Shown here: positions 1-10,159 of the stretch, in pieces
Layout of the letters: every line of letters begins with the position of its first letter
How positions within the stretch are numbered: the first letter of the stretch is position 1
Assembly: GCA_030737875.1 (NCBI GenBank)
Contig: CM060918.1
Coordinates: 771,026,552 to 771,090,551, forward strand
Length of the DNA: 64,000 nt
Reading direction: 5' to 3'
DNA from: Allium sativum
Taxonomy: Eukaryota > Streptophyta > Magnoliopsida > Asparagales > Amaryllidaceae
The notes under the pieces: generated by a model
Seen by the model: only the letters and a program-made list of their open reading frames with translations
Database searches by the model: none
Told to the model about the DNA's origin: nothing
Made by a program: the position numbers and the translations under genes

Positions 1-815
1 CCCTATTTTGTGTATAATATGACTAGTTACTAAAACTAACCCCAAATGTTGCGACCATATGAAATTCTAGGTACGTTACGAACAATGTCTAATAGTTTAT
101 GTAGTTAATTATTTCCTTCAAAGCTGTAGAATTATTTACTTATATGGACATAACATAGACAGTAGAGAGTTTTATGTATATTTGGAATATACCCTAAAGT
201 TAGCCCTGAATTTGTAGAAAACTGGTGCACTTAAGAGGTCTGAAGTTACAGCAGTTTGGTATCAGTTGCGTCAAAATTAGTCATGAGTCACAAATGTGGA
301 GGAGGGGAAGGAAAAGGAGAAGCATATCAAATGCAGCAGGTATTCATCTTTTATTATGAAGATAATGTGTCTACTTGCCTTTTTATGCTAATTCTCCGTT
401 CTATATTAGCAGTAATTTCCTTTTTTATTTCAGGGACATGTCCAGATCGTCAGGTCAAAAATAGATTGATCATTAACATGACTATGTACTAAACTGAAAT
501 CTTTAACAAATAAACAAATCGAGATTAACTTCTTGACAACCAAATGGAAAATCATTAGTTTTGTAGACCATCGCCTTATTTTTTAGTATAATTGCTATCA
601 CACCATTTTGTAGTATATTCTTGGTTTGAATTTTTGGTGCAAACAAACTATTTTAAAGTAGATCCGATGGCAAAATAAAAACTTGAAACAAGTTATGTTG
701 CTTTAAGTTTAAACCAATGAATTTTTTTCTCGATTCATATCAAAATTTTGAGATCATTTTGTTTTAATGTCCCCTGTTGGCTATAGGCCACAACTGTCTC
801 GGGAATAAAATGAAT
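1..815. repeat. Left part of tandem block A
   Basis: Matches 15754-16568 at high identity with a few small indels, and 10750-11260 at much lower identity. This is the upstream part of a paralogous block present at least three times in the first 21 kb. A short exon-like stretch ends at 340 before a GT (the repeat of which is near 11070), but all frames are short. I see no intact gene. Confidence 0.85.
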
Positions 816-3800
816 ATCACCTCAATATGTCTTCAAATTTATGTTAACTTTGAAGAGACGTATAATATACTAACACTGTTTTAAGCCGTACGCAAAATCT
901 GTTGTTTTGTTGGCCAACCCTGTATCGGTTGGGATATAAAATTACTTACAATATCATTACAAGTCATATAAAAATTGCAAATAACAAAATGCTTTTAGTT
1001 TTTCGATTTCAGTTAACAATGTGTTTGGATTATGATGTTGACACGTGGACTCTGCTGAAGATCAAAACCAGAATCTCAGGTTTCGTAGACCAGCGCCTTA
1101 TCCATTGGGCCATAAAGTCACTTGTCTTATTGATTGAATGCAAATAAATCGAAATATGCAAAATACTTTTAGATGGTTTTATTCCGATAGAAAAATTAAG
1201 ATTTTCTGGGTCGTGACACCAACATGTCCGATTTGTAATATATGTGTGGTTGGATTCCATGCAAATTTCTGTCATTGATTAGGTTTGTGGGGAAGATAAA
1301 ATACTAAAACTGAAATTTACGATGCACTAATTCATCCGATGCTTTTTTCAGTAATTTACATAATAATCATGAAGGCATTTCGACTGTATGTCATTAGATT
1401 GTCATTTTTGTATCACTTGGTGTATATACTAAAATGTTGCTCAAAATGATGTCTGTTTTGTCTAAATTTTGATGAAAAATAAAATAAGGTGACCTTAACT
1501 AGGGACCAAACATAGAATCTTTGATTTTGGAGGCCAGCTCATCATCCATTGGACCACAGTGTTACTTATCGGTATTGTTGTTAAATTAGTAACAGGATTG
1601 TTTTTTTATTTAAGTATTTGATGTTTTACCGTTAAAAGAATAAATTATTGCTTTGTATAGCAAATACCACAACGAATATGTAATATTAGTATCCGTTCCT
1701 CTGTATGTTGATTTTACAACGGCCTGCTGGTATAAAGAAAACGAACCCTTCTGGTCATTCCATACAGTCTCCTAATGGTTGGTTTCTCCTTTTTTTCTTT
1801 TCTTCGAAACTTTCTTGAAACTTCAGTAATGTTGTTTTTGGTTTTTAAGATCGCTATACATTTGGATGAAGAAGAATAACTACCTGAAAAGACAATAGAA
1901 AACCATCTAATTTTTGTTTTTTTACTAAGCAATATTGTTTTAGTAATATAAAAACTTGAATATCTTACCTGAAATATCATGGTTTGTTGTTAAAAATGCT
2001 AGCTCAAGTGGTTAAGGCTCTTTGGACATTGGTTCTATAGATCTATCAAATGACAAGAAACAAGTTTGACCCAAAAAATATATTATTGTTGGATATGGTC
2101 AAACTGAAATAATCTTGATAAAACCTACGCTGAATGGAATATAAAAATGTCCACATTCTTGAACAAGTCGTTAAGTCTCAAATCATACATCAGTTTCCTG
2201 TTTTAACTGGTTTTTTGTGCCTTCAATTTTGTCTTTTGTGAGCTCAAGTAGACTTTGGTTCTGTATTTGACATAAAACACGTATTATAATTGGATATAGA
2301 AAAAAAATGAAATAATCTAAATAAAACATACGCCAAATAAATTATAAAATAACGGACATTTATATGTGCTGTAATATTCCCCCAAAAAAGTAATGTAGTT
2401 GAAAAATATATTAAAATTATGAAGAGCATATGATGAAGTGAGTGTATGCATTTTAAACTCGTGCATTGCTGATTTTATCGTTGAGATTATATAGTTAATT
2501 TTATAGTTAATTTTCCAATGAAATTCCGAAGTATCAAATAGCTTCAAGCAAAATGAAATGAAGAGAAAAAAAACGAAGGAAAGAAAAAACCAAATGTTTT
2601 CATAAATATTGTACAAAATTTCTTCTAGATGCTCTCAAAAGCCAATGATTCCATAGTTTTTTCAACGTATAAAAGTAAAGCTTAAAGAGTGACAGCATTT
2701 TATTTATTTATTAAAAACATGTTCTGAATTAGTTATTAAAAACGTGCTTTGGAACAAATAATTTATGTAGAAATCAGGAACTCGTAACTGAAGATGACAT
2801 TACCAAACAATTACTACTAACAACCTATAATACTGTTGTTGCTATATTACATGCAGAAACTGCTGAAAGTACCATCCACGTCCGATTAATTTTCAGTTAG
2901 CATGATAATATTAGGATTTTTTCCAGTTTATCCCTCTTTTTAAAATTAATTACGCAAAAAGTCATGTTTGTAAACTAATTACTAACAGGACCCTATTTTG
3001 ACCGAACCAGCGTTGAGTTTGCCATAACACATTGCCTCCATTTGAAATCGCAGCGGTGTTATTTTTATGTATAAAATATTATCGATGCTATTTGGAACAG
3101 TGTCAGTATGCACAAAAAAACAACACCGACGACATTTGAAATGCATCATTTAAAATGGCGTCATTTGAAATGATGTCAGGCAGCGTGTTTTAATCAACTC
3201 GGCGCTGAGTTCGCCAAAACATAGCTGTTTGTAACTAGCAAACAAGGCTATTGCGTAATAAGTTGTAAGCGAGGGCTAAATTGACAAATTCTGATAATAT
3301 ATGGTACCATTATTTTCCTTTTCAGAAGTGTTAAAAGATACAATCATTCAAACTTCCCTTCCGTATCATTGTTTCTTCAATCCCGACGTGTTGTGGAAAA
3401 AAAAAGGTAAAGATTTTGGTAGTTGACTATTGATGAATTCTTCCGTATTGATAAATTTGCAACAACAGAAAATGAAAGGTTATTGGCATAAACATCTGAC
3501 ATGTAGGTTTCTGGAAGTTTGTAATTGTAAACATATATAAAAGTGTAAGGCTGATGATAATAAAGTAGCTTCTTTGTAACAGACTGGGGAAACATAGAGT
3601 TGTACTGTTTGGTTTCAGTAATTTGAGCCACTTTCTGATCTGTCTGATACAAGATATTGGGTGGTTATTGCGCCCATTTTTTGTTTTCTGAAGCTTAATT
3701 GCAATTAGAAAATAAATTGTTATTGGAAAAACGATAAGTTTACAATTTTGCAAATGCAGATGTGAATATTGGTACAGGTATCATACTGCTTTCAGCAAGG

Positions 3801-4002
3801 GTGAAATGGTACTTCTGCAGTAGCCAATAAGGTAAAATTGTCATCTTAGTCCCACATCCTCAAATATTAGTGAATATGAATATACAAATATCGATACTTC
3901 ACCAAATCAAATGCCGAGCTCAGTAGCGTGAGCTTGTGACCAAGTGGGGCATTAAAATGATGGAATGTTGGGTTATGTTATTGGATTCGGGTATACTGTG
4001 CA
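816..4002. repeat. 3187-bp tandem unit, copy 1
   Basis: The stretch from ATCACCTCAATATG at 816 to 4002 recurs immediately as 4003-7190. I noticed only about half a dozen substitutions and a 1-bp A-tract indel between the two, so the duplication is recent. At the junction, sequence that should continue as ATTAGCTGGC jumps back to ATCACCTC with 2-3 bp of shared sequence, which suits a non-homologous or slippage junction. All frames inside are short and interrupted and mirror each other in both copies. I regard the unit as non-coding (decayed intron or intergenic sequence). Confidence 0.95.
2912..3291. mobile_element. Mutator-type MITE, copy in unit 1
   Basis: A 380-bp insertion flanked by the 9-bp direct repeat TGATAATAT (2903-2911 and 3292-3300). 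The ends are diverged inverted repeats of about 45 bp: both, read inward, carry a TTTA-CCCTC core followed by ATTACGCAA. The interior has repeated CATTTGAAATG motifs. A 9-bp TSD with long TIRs is typical of Mutator-like elements. The corresponding site in block B (about 11435-11450) lacks the insert, supporting these borders. It has no coding capacity, so it is a MITE. Confidence 0.75.
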
Positions 4003-7000
4003 ATCACCTCAATATGTCTTCAAATTTATGTTAACTTTGAAGAGACGTATAATATACTAACACTGTTTTAAGCCGTACGCAAAATCTGTTGTTTTGTTGG
4101 CCAACCCTGTATCGGTTGGGATATAAAATTACTTACAATATCATTACAAGTCATATAAAAATTGCAAATAACAAAATGCTTTTAGTTTTTCAATTTCAGT
4201 TAACAATGTGTTTGGATTATGATGTTGACACGTGGACTCTGCTGAAGATCAAAACCAGAATCTCAGGTTTCGTAGACCAGCGCCTTATCCATTGGGCCAT
4301 AAAGTCACTTGTCTTATTGATTGAATGCAAATAAATCGAAATATGCAAAATACTTTTAGATGGTTTTATTCCGATAGAAAAATTAAGATTTTCTGGGTCG
4401 TGACACCAACATGTCCGATTTGTAATATATGTGTGGTTGGATTCCATGCAAATTTCTGTCATTGATTAGGTTTGTGGGGAAGATAAAATACTAAAACTGA
4501 AATTTACGATGCACTAATTCATCCGATGCTTTTTTCAGTAATTTACATAATAATCATGAAGGCATTTCGACTGTATGTCATTAGATTGTCATTTTTGTAT
4601 CACTTGGTGTATATACTAAAATGTTGCTCAAAATGATGTCTGTTTTGTCTAAATTTTGATGAAAAATAAAATAAGGTGACCTTAACTAGGGACCAAACAT
4701 AGAATCTTTGATTTTGGAGGCCAGCTCATCATCCATTGGACCACAGTGTTACTTATCGGTATTGTTGTTAAATTAGTAACAGGATTGTTTTTTTATTTAA
4801 GTATTTGATGTTTTACCGTTAAAAGAATAAATTATTGCTTTGTATAGCAAATACCACAACGAATATGTAATATTAGTATCCGTTCCTCTGTATGTTGATT
4901 TTACAACGGCCTGCTGGTATAAAGAAAACGAACCCTTCTGGTCATTCCATACAGTCTCCTAATGGTTGGTTTCTCCTTTTTTTCTTTTCTTCGAAACTTT
5001 CTTGAAACTTCAGTAATGTTGTTTTTGGTTTTTAAGATCGCTATACATTTGGATGAAGAAGAATAACTACCTGAAAAGACAATAGAAAACCATCTAATTT
5101 TTGTTTTTTTACTAAGCAATATTGTTTTAGTAATATAAAAACTTGAATATCTTACCTGAAATATCATGGTTTGTTGTTAAAAATGCTAGCTCAAGTGGTT
5201 AAGGCTCTTTGGACATTGGTTCTATAGATCTATCAAATGACAAGAAACAAGTTTGACCCAAAAAATATATTATTGTTGGATATGGTCAAACTGAAATAAT
5301 CTTGATAAAACCTACGCTGAATGGAATATAAAAATGTCCACATTCTTGAACAAGTCGTTAAGTCTCAAATCATACATCAGTTTCCTGTTTTAACTGGTTT
5401 TTTGTGCCTTCAATTTTGTCTTTTGTGAGCTCAAGTAGACTTTGGTTCTGTATTTGACATAAAACACATATTATAATTGGATATAGAAAAAAAATGAAAT
5501 AATCTAAATAAAACATACGCCAAATAAATTATAAAATAACGGACATTTATATGTGCTGTAATATTCCCCCAAAAAAGTAATGTAGTTGAAAAATATATTA
5601 AAATTATGAAGAGCATATGATGAAGTGAGTGTATGCATTTTAAACTCGTGCATTGCTGATTTTATCGTTGAGATTATATAGTTAATTTTATAGTTAATTT
5701 TCCAATGAAATTCCGAAGTATCAAATAGCTTCAAGCAAAATGAAATGAAGAGAAAAAAAAACGAAGGAAAGAAAAAACCAAATGTTTTCATAAATATTGT
5801 ACAAAATTTCTTCTAGATGCTCTCAAAAGCCAATGATTCCATAGTTTTTTCAACGTATAAAAGTAAAGCTTAAAGAGTGACAGCATTTTGTTTATTTATT
5901 AAAAACATGTTCTGAATTAGTTATTAAAAACGTGCTTTAGAACAAATAATTTATGTAGAAATCAGGAACTCGTAACTGAAGATGACATTACCAAACAATT
6001 ACTACTAACAACCTATAATACTGTTGTTGCTATATTACATGCAGAAACTGCTGAAAGTACCATCCACGTCCGATTAATTTTCAGTTAGCATGATAATATT
6101 AGGATTTTTTCCAGTTTATCCCTCTTTTTAAAATTAATTACGCAAAAAGTCATGTTTGTAAACTAATTACTAACAGGACCCTATTTTGACCGAACCAGCG
6201 TTGAGTTTGCCATAACACATTGCCTCCATTTGAAATCGCAGCGGTGTTATTTTTATGTATAAAATATTATCGATGCTATTTGGAACAGTGTCAGTATGCA
6301 CAAAAAAACAACACCGACGACATTTGAAATGCATCATTTAAAATGGCGTCATTTGAAATGATGTCAGGCAGCGTGTTTTAATCAACTCGGCGCTGAGTTC
6401 GCCAAAACATAGCTGTTTGTAACTAGCAAACAAGGCTATTGCGTAATAAGTTGTAAGCGAGGGCTAAATTGACAAATTCTGATAATATATGGTACCATTA
6501 TTTTCCTTTTCAGAAGTGTTAAAAGATACAATCATTCAAACTTCCCTTCCGTATCATTGTTTCTTCAATCCCGACGTGTTGTGGAAAAAAAAAGGTAAAG
6601 ATTTTGGTAGTTGACTATTGATGAATTCTTCCGTATTGATAAATTTGCAACAACAGAAAATGAAAGGTTATTGGCATAAACATCTGACATGTAGGTTTCT
6701 GGAAGTTTGTAATTGTAAACATATATAAAAGTGTAAGGCTGATGATAATAAAGTAGCTTCTTTGTAACAGACTGGGGAAACATAGAGTTGTACTGTTTGG
6801 TTTCAGTAATTTGAGCCACTTTCTGATCTGTCTGATACAAGATATTGGGTGGTTATTGCGCCCATTTTTTGTTTTCTGAAGCTTAATTGCAATTAGAAAA
6901 TAAATTGTTATTGGAAAAACGATAAGTTTACAATTTTGCAAATGCAGATGTGAATATTGGTACAGGCATCATACTGCTTTCAGCAAGGGTGAAATGGTAC

Positions 7001-7190
7001 TTCTGCAGTAGCCAATAAGGTAAAATTGTCATCTTAGTCCCACATCCTCAAATATTAGTGAATATGAATATACAAATATCGATACTTCACCAAATCAAAT
7101 GCCGAGCTCAGTAGCGTGAGCTTGTGACCAAGTGGGGCATTAAAATGATGGGATGTTGGGTTATGTTATTGGATTCGGGTATACTGTGCA
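4003..7190. repeat. 3187-bp tandem unit, copy 2
   Basis: Second copy of the unit at 816-4002 (3188 bp because of one extra A near 5760). It runs on into 7191, which continues the block in the order also seen in block C (18896 on). That shows which junction is ancestral and which is new. Confidence 0.95.
6100..6479. mobile_element. Mutator-type MITE, copy in unit 2
   Basis: Duplicate of the 380-bp element at 2912-3291, carried along by the tandem duplication. It has the same 9-bp flanks (6091-6099 and 6480-6488). It is not an independent insertion. Confidence 0.75.
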
Positions 7191-7345
7191 ATTAGCTGGC
7201 CCGCCCGATCCAAGTTGCTGAGTGGCCTGTGTAGTTGGGCTGGAAAGTCCGGCTATGCTGGCTATAGAAAGGAGGCAATGCGTCAGGCTGGCCACAGAGC
7301 AGCGAAAACTCCTTGCTCTCAACGGTGGATGGATAACGGGCTGCT
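7191..7345. repeat. Block end shared with block C
   Basis: A GC-richer stretch, nearly identical to 18896-19052 and partly matched at 12100-12145 in block B. An open frame of about 40 codons is conserved between the A and C copies, but I recognise no protein family in either strand. Homology to block C stops at GGGCTGCTG, where a minisatellite (here) or an unrelated repeat (19053 on) takes over. Confidence 0.7.
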
Positions 7346-7740
7346 GAACCACTTCAGTTCATTTTACTCGCTTTTGACTACCTGCCACTTCAGTTCATTT
7401 TACTCGCTTTTGACTACCTGCCACTTCAGTTCATTTTAATCGCTTTTGACTACCTGCCACTTCAGTTCAGGGAGCACATCTGCCCTCTCACTGGCCGCGA
7501 GCGAATTCCCATTTACTCGCTTTTGACTACCTGCTTTCTTATTTCAAATCAATGTAAATAAGAAACAAATCATACTGTATGAAATGAACCGCTTCAGTTC
7601 ATTTTACTCGCTTTTGACTACCTGCCACTTCAGTTCATTTTACTCGCTTTTGACTACCTGCCACTTCAGTTCAGGGAGCACATCTGCCCTATCACTGGCC
7701 GCGAGCGAATTCCCATTTACTCGCTTTTGACTACCTGCTT
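7346..7740. repeat. 36-bp minisatellite, duplicated
   Basis: Tandem copies of a 36-bp unit beginning CACTTCAGTTCATTTTACTC and ending in GACTACCTGC. Three units are followed by a longer variant containing a GGGAGCACATCTGCCC palindrome and a GGCCGCGAGCGAATTC stretch. The whole arrangement is then repeated from about 7590. The units abut with no spacers. The palindrome differs by one base between copies. Confidence 0.9.
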
Positions 7741-7862
7741 TCTTCCTTATACTTGACTTGATCATCATCAACGGGTTTGTCAGAAGCTTGAACCTATCTT
7801 ATATGAATAGATACGTAAACACCATCTCCAGTATGATTTGTTTCTTATTTACATTGATTTGA
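7544..7862. repeat. 34-bp perfect inverted repeat pair
   Basis: The segment 7544-7577 is the exact reverse complement of 7829-7862. The right arm lies in block sequence (similar to 13330-13380), so the left arm, inside the minisatellite, is an inverted copy of it. The arms are about 250 bp apart. Confidence 0.9.
7773..7820 (+). pseudogene. Broken LAMMER kinase exon, block A
   Basis: Paralogue of the exon at 13251-13300. The translation VCQKLEPILYE is followed by an in-frame stop. It corresponds to the kinase-domain segment VFEKLGPSLYDFLRKN of plant AFC (LAMMER, CLK-type) protein kinases, which phosphorylate SR splicing factors. The intron acceptor AG of block B has become GG here (AACGG before GTTTGT), so the exon could not be spliced in. 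Non-functional; assignment rests on a short match backed by the block C exon. Confidence 0.6.
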
Positions 7863-8082
7863 ATTCTGCATGAGATGCAACTTACCAAAACTGAGTAAAT
7901 ACAGAAGAAATCCTTTGAAGAAGTTCATGGAGCTGGATCATTTAATTGCAGGTTGCATAAGAAATGACAATTGTAAGTATGATATAATAGCTCTATCGGA
8001 TCAAGCTTTCACTGTTGTTGATACAGCTTTTGTGCAACCATTGGATGACCGATGTCACCACACCAATTCAATGCGGACATAG

Positions 8083-9040
8083 CAAAACGGATCGAATATA
8101 ATATAGTAGCCCGAGCAGACAAGTGTTTAGACGGTCACTTGTACAAATTGAGCGGTTTACTAGCACCGTATAATGTAGTATGTGAATTATTGTTTGGGGC
8201 TTTGTTTCGTAGTCGTAGTTAGCTTGTTTCGTTTTATTTATCTATATGTAAAAATCTAGTAATTGTTGTGTCTGATGAAAAATCTGGTATTTTGCAATTT
8301 TATGATTTGCAATTATCGAATGCATATTACAAAATATAACAAATAATTAATTAACTATAAAACAGTTAAATTCAATGCCATAAATTAAACAACACGTGCC
8401 CCGCTCAAATATATGTTCTTAGCCATCGCAAATGCGTTACATGGTCGTACCCTACTCAAATGCTTGTTCAGTTAATCAAATGGACAGTTAGAGAGGTTAA
8501 CATATTGTCATTGTCCAAAACCAATTTTTTTGAATTTCAAACAATACCCTCACTTTCTCGGAGTTGCTTTCTCTAATGTTTTTAATGGTTTAAGTTTTGA
8601 TGCGTAAAATTTCTCCAAAATATTCATAGTATTTCAAATATACTTCGGATTTACATTTAATATCCTATTTCTACTGCAACATATTTAATAGACTTAAACA
8701 AATTAATCTAAAATGCAACAAATTTTTAAATGAATCATGTTATTGTCGATTAATTTAAAAATACAATATTTTTTTTCTTTCATACAATGAAACAACTCCA
8801 CCGTTGGTTATACTAGTTAAGTGCGGCACTCTGCTCATGGTCGTTGGAATAACAATAGAGCATTGTTAAGGGCACCCATATTTTCTTTTTTTGATATCAC
8901 AGATAAAAATAATAAAAGTAAAATTTATTTACTTTACAATAATAAAGACATTTAATATGGCAAGCATCCACCATGTTTCATACGGCGAACAACTACCGAG
9001 TAACACCGTTTTTCCACGGTCATCAACCACCGAATTGTAA
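8083..9040. other. No gene seen
   Basis: AT-rich sequence with scattered stops in all frames. I found no recognisable domain, RNA gene or element ends. Confidence 0.6.
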
Positions 9041-9077
9041 TTGTTCAGTGGTTGATCTCTATGGAAATCGTTGTTAG

Positions 9078-9241
9078 TTGACGATTGTTCATGATTTGAA
9101 AAATAATGAAAATAAATATTTGATAACTCAAGTTTTATATTATAAAGAGCGCAACCTAACTTAATAACGGAAGAAATTGAGGTCCTCTTATCAACGCACT
9201 AGTTAGTTGATGGTTGTTCGCGATTTAAAAAACAATGAAAA

Positions 9242-9243
<2 letters not shown>
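9078..9243. repeat. Imperfect direct repeat, about 40 bp
   Basis: The segment 9078-9113 (TAGTTGACGATTGTTCATG...) recurs imperfectly at 9203-9243. The region 9130-9230 also resembles 10160-10250 at the start of block B, so it is probably a fragment of the block's left flank. Confidence 0.6.

Positions 9244-9305
<62 letters not shown>
9244..9305. repeat. (TA)n microsatellite 1
   Basis: Uninterrupted TA dinucleotide tract of about 60 bp bordering the first of three small elements. Confidence 0.95.
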
Positions 9306-9307
<2 letters not shown>

Positions 9308-9492
9308 GGAGCATTCAATGGCACCCCAAATAGTGCAGCACCCTTTTAGCCTTCCTGATTTCCACCACACATTCCCGTTTCTCTCTCCTCCCACTAACTC
9401 TCTCTCCCCACTAACTCATTTAACTATAAATGTTTGGCTCTCATTTGGGTGCAAAAGGGGTGCTCATAAAAAGAGGTGCTATAAATGCTTGG

Positions 9493-9493
<1 letters not shown>
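9306..9493. mobile_element. Small foldback element inside (TA)n
   Basis: A 188-bp unique-sequence island with (TA)n on both sides. It carries internal inverted motifs: GGCACCCCAAAT against ATTTGGGTGC, and GCACCCTTTT against AAAAGGGGTGC. It has no coding capacity. The arrangement fits a microsatellite-targeting MITE (Micron-type elements of rice are the known precedent). Family not identified. Confidence 0.55.

Positions 9494-9540
<47 letters not shown>
9494..9540. repeat. (TA)n microsatellite 2
   Basis: Pure TA tract separating the first and second small elements. Confidence 0.95.
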
Positions 9541-9542
<2 letters not shown>

Positions 9543-9708
9543 GAAAGTCTATAAAGACACAAAATTTTGACACAAATGGTGACACAATTGATTTGCACCA
9601 TTGGATCACCCCCATGAATTACACCTCTCCATATAAAGACAAAAAGATCCAACGGTCAAAGCTCTGTGTCTCTCTCTTTGTGTCTAATTTCGTGTTCAAA
9701 TAGCCGCC

Positions 9709-9710
<2 letters not shown>
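9541..9710 (+). mobile_element. MITE in (TA)n, forward copy
   Basis: A 170-bp element starting GGGAAAGTCTATA and ending near GCCGCCCC, flanked by (TA)n on both sides. It is homologous, in reverse orientation, to 9760-9914: shared blocks include GACACAAA repeats, CACCATTGGATC and AAAGATCCAACGGTCAA. It is non-coding. The paired copies show it is a mobile family inserting into TA tracts. Confidence 0.7.

Positions 9711-9759
<49 letters not shown>
9711..9759. repeat. (TA)n microsatellite 3
   Basis: Pure TA tract between the two inverted copies of the MITE. Confidence 0.95.
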
Positions 9760-9762
<3 letters not shown>

Positions 9763-9914
9763 ACACAAAACTAGACACAAACATAGAGACAAAATCTTGA
9801 CCGTTGGATCTTTTTGTCTTTATGTGAAGAGGTGGAATTCAGGGGGAGATCCAATGGTGTAGATTTTGTGTCCCCTTATTTGTGTCTATTTGTTGTGTTC
9901 AAATAGACTTTCCC
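9760..9914 (-). mobile_element. MITE in (TA)n, inverted copy
   Basis: Reverse-complement relative of 9541-9710, ending AGACTTTCCC against the GGGAAAGTCT start of the other copy. Together with the intervening TA tract the pair could form a hairpin of about 150 bp. Confidence 0.7.

Positions 9915-9974
<60 letters not shown>
9915..9974. repeat. (TA)n microsatellite 4
   Basis: TA tract closing the cluster of microsatellite-embedded elements. Confidence 0.95.
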
Positions 9975-9977
<3 letters not shown>

Positions 9978-10159
9978 AGTTCAAAGGTTGGCAGTAGGAG
10001 TTTGTAGTTTGTACACACTATTTGGGTAAATGTATACAAAACTCCTATTTTCCATTGATAACAATAATAGGACCCCTGAATTCCACCGGGTCCCGCTGTC
10101 TGCCACTAAAGGGATAAAGTTTTGTTACCTCAAACAAACTCGCTCTAAAAGGTTGGAAT

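Noticed and set aside
3427..3753. Minus-strand frames of about 90-108 codons repeated at 6565-6941 and 18390-18653
   Set aside because: Repeated only because the DNA is duplicated; frames differ in length between copies and show no domain or codon conservation.
7346..7740. Regular 36-bp repeats resembling a CRISPR array
   Set aside because: Units abut without spacers, the longer variants are themselves repeated, and the sequence is a plant nuclear region. It is a minisatellite.
7870..8082. 70-codon frame at the end of block A
   Set aside because: No family recognised, no counterpart in other blocks, and the start is not supported by context.
9207..9554. Long frames rich in alternating Ile-Tyr
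   Set aside because: They are read through (TA)n microsatellites.
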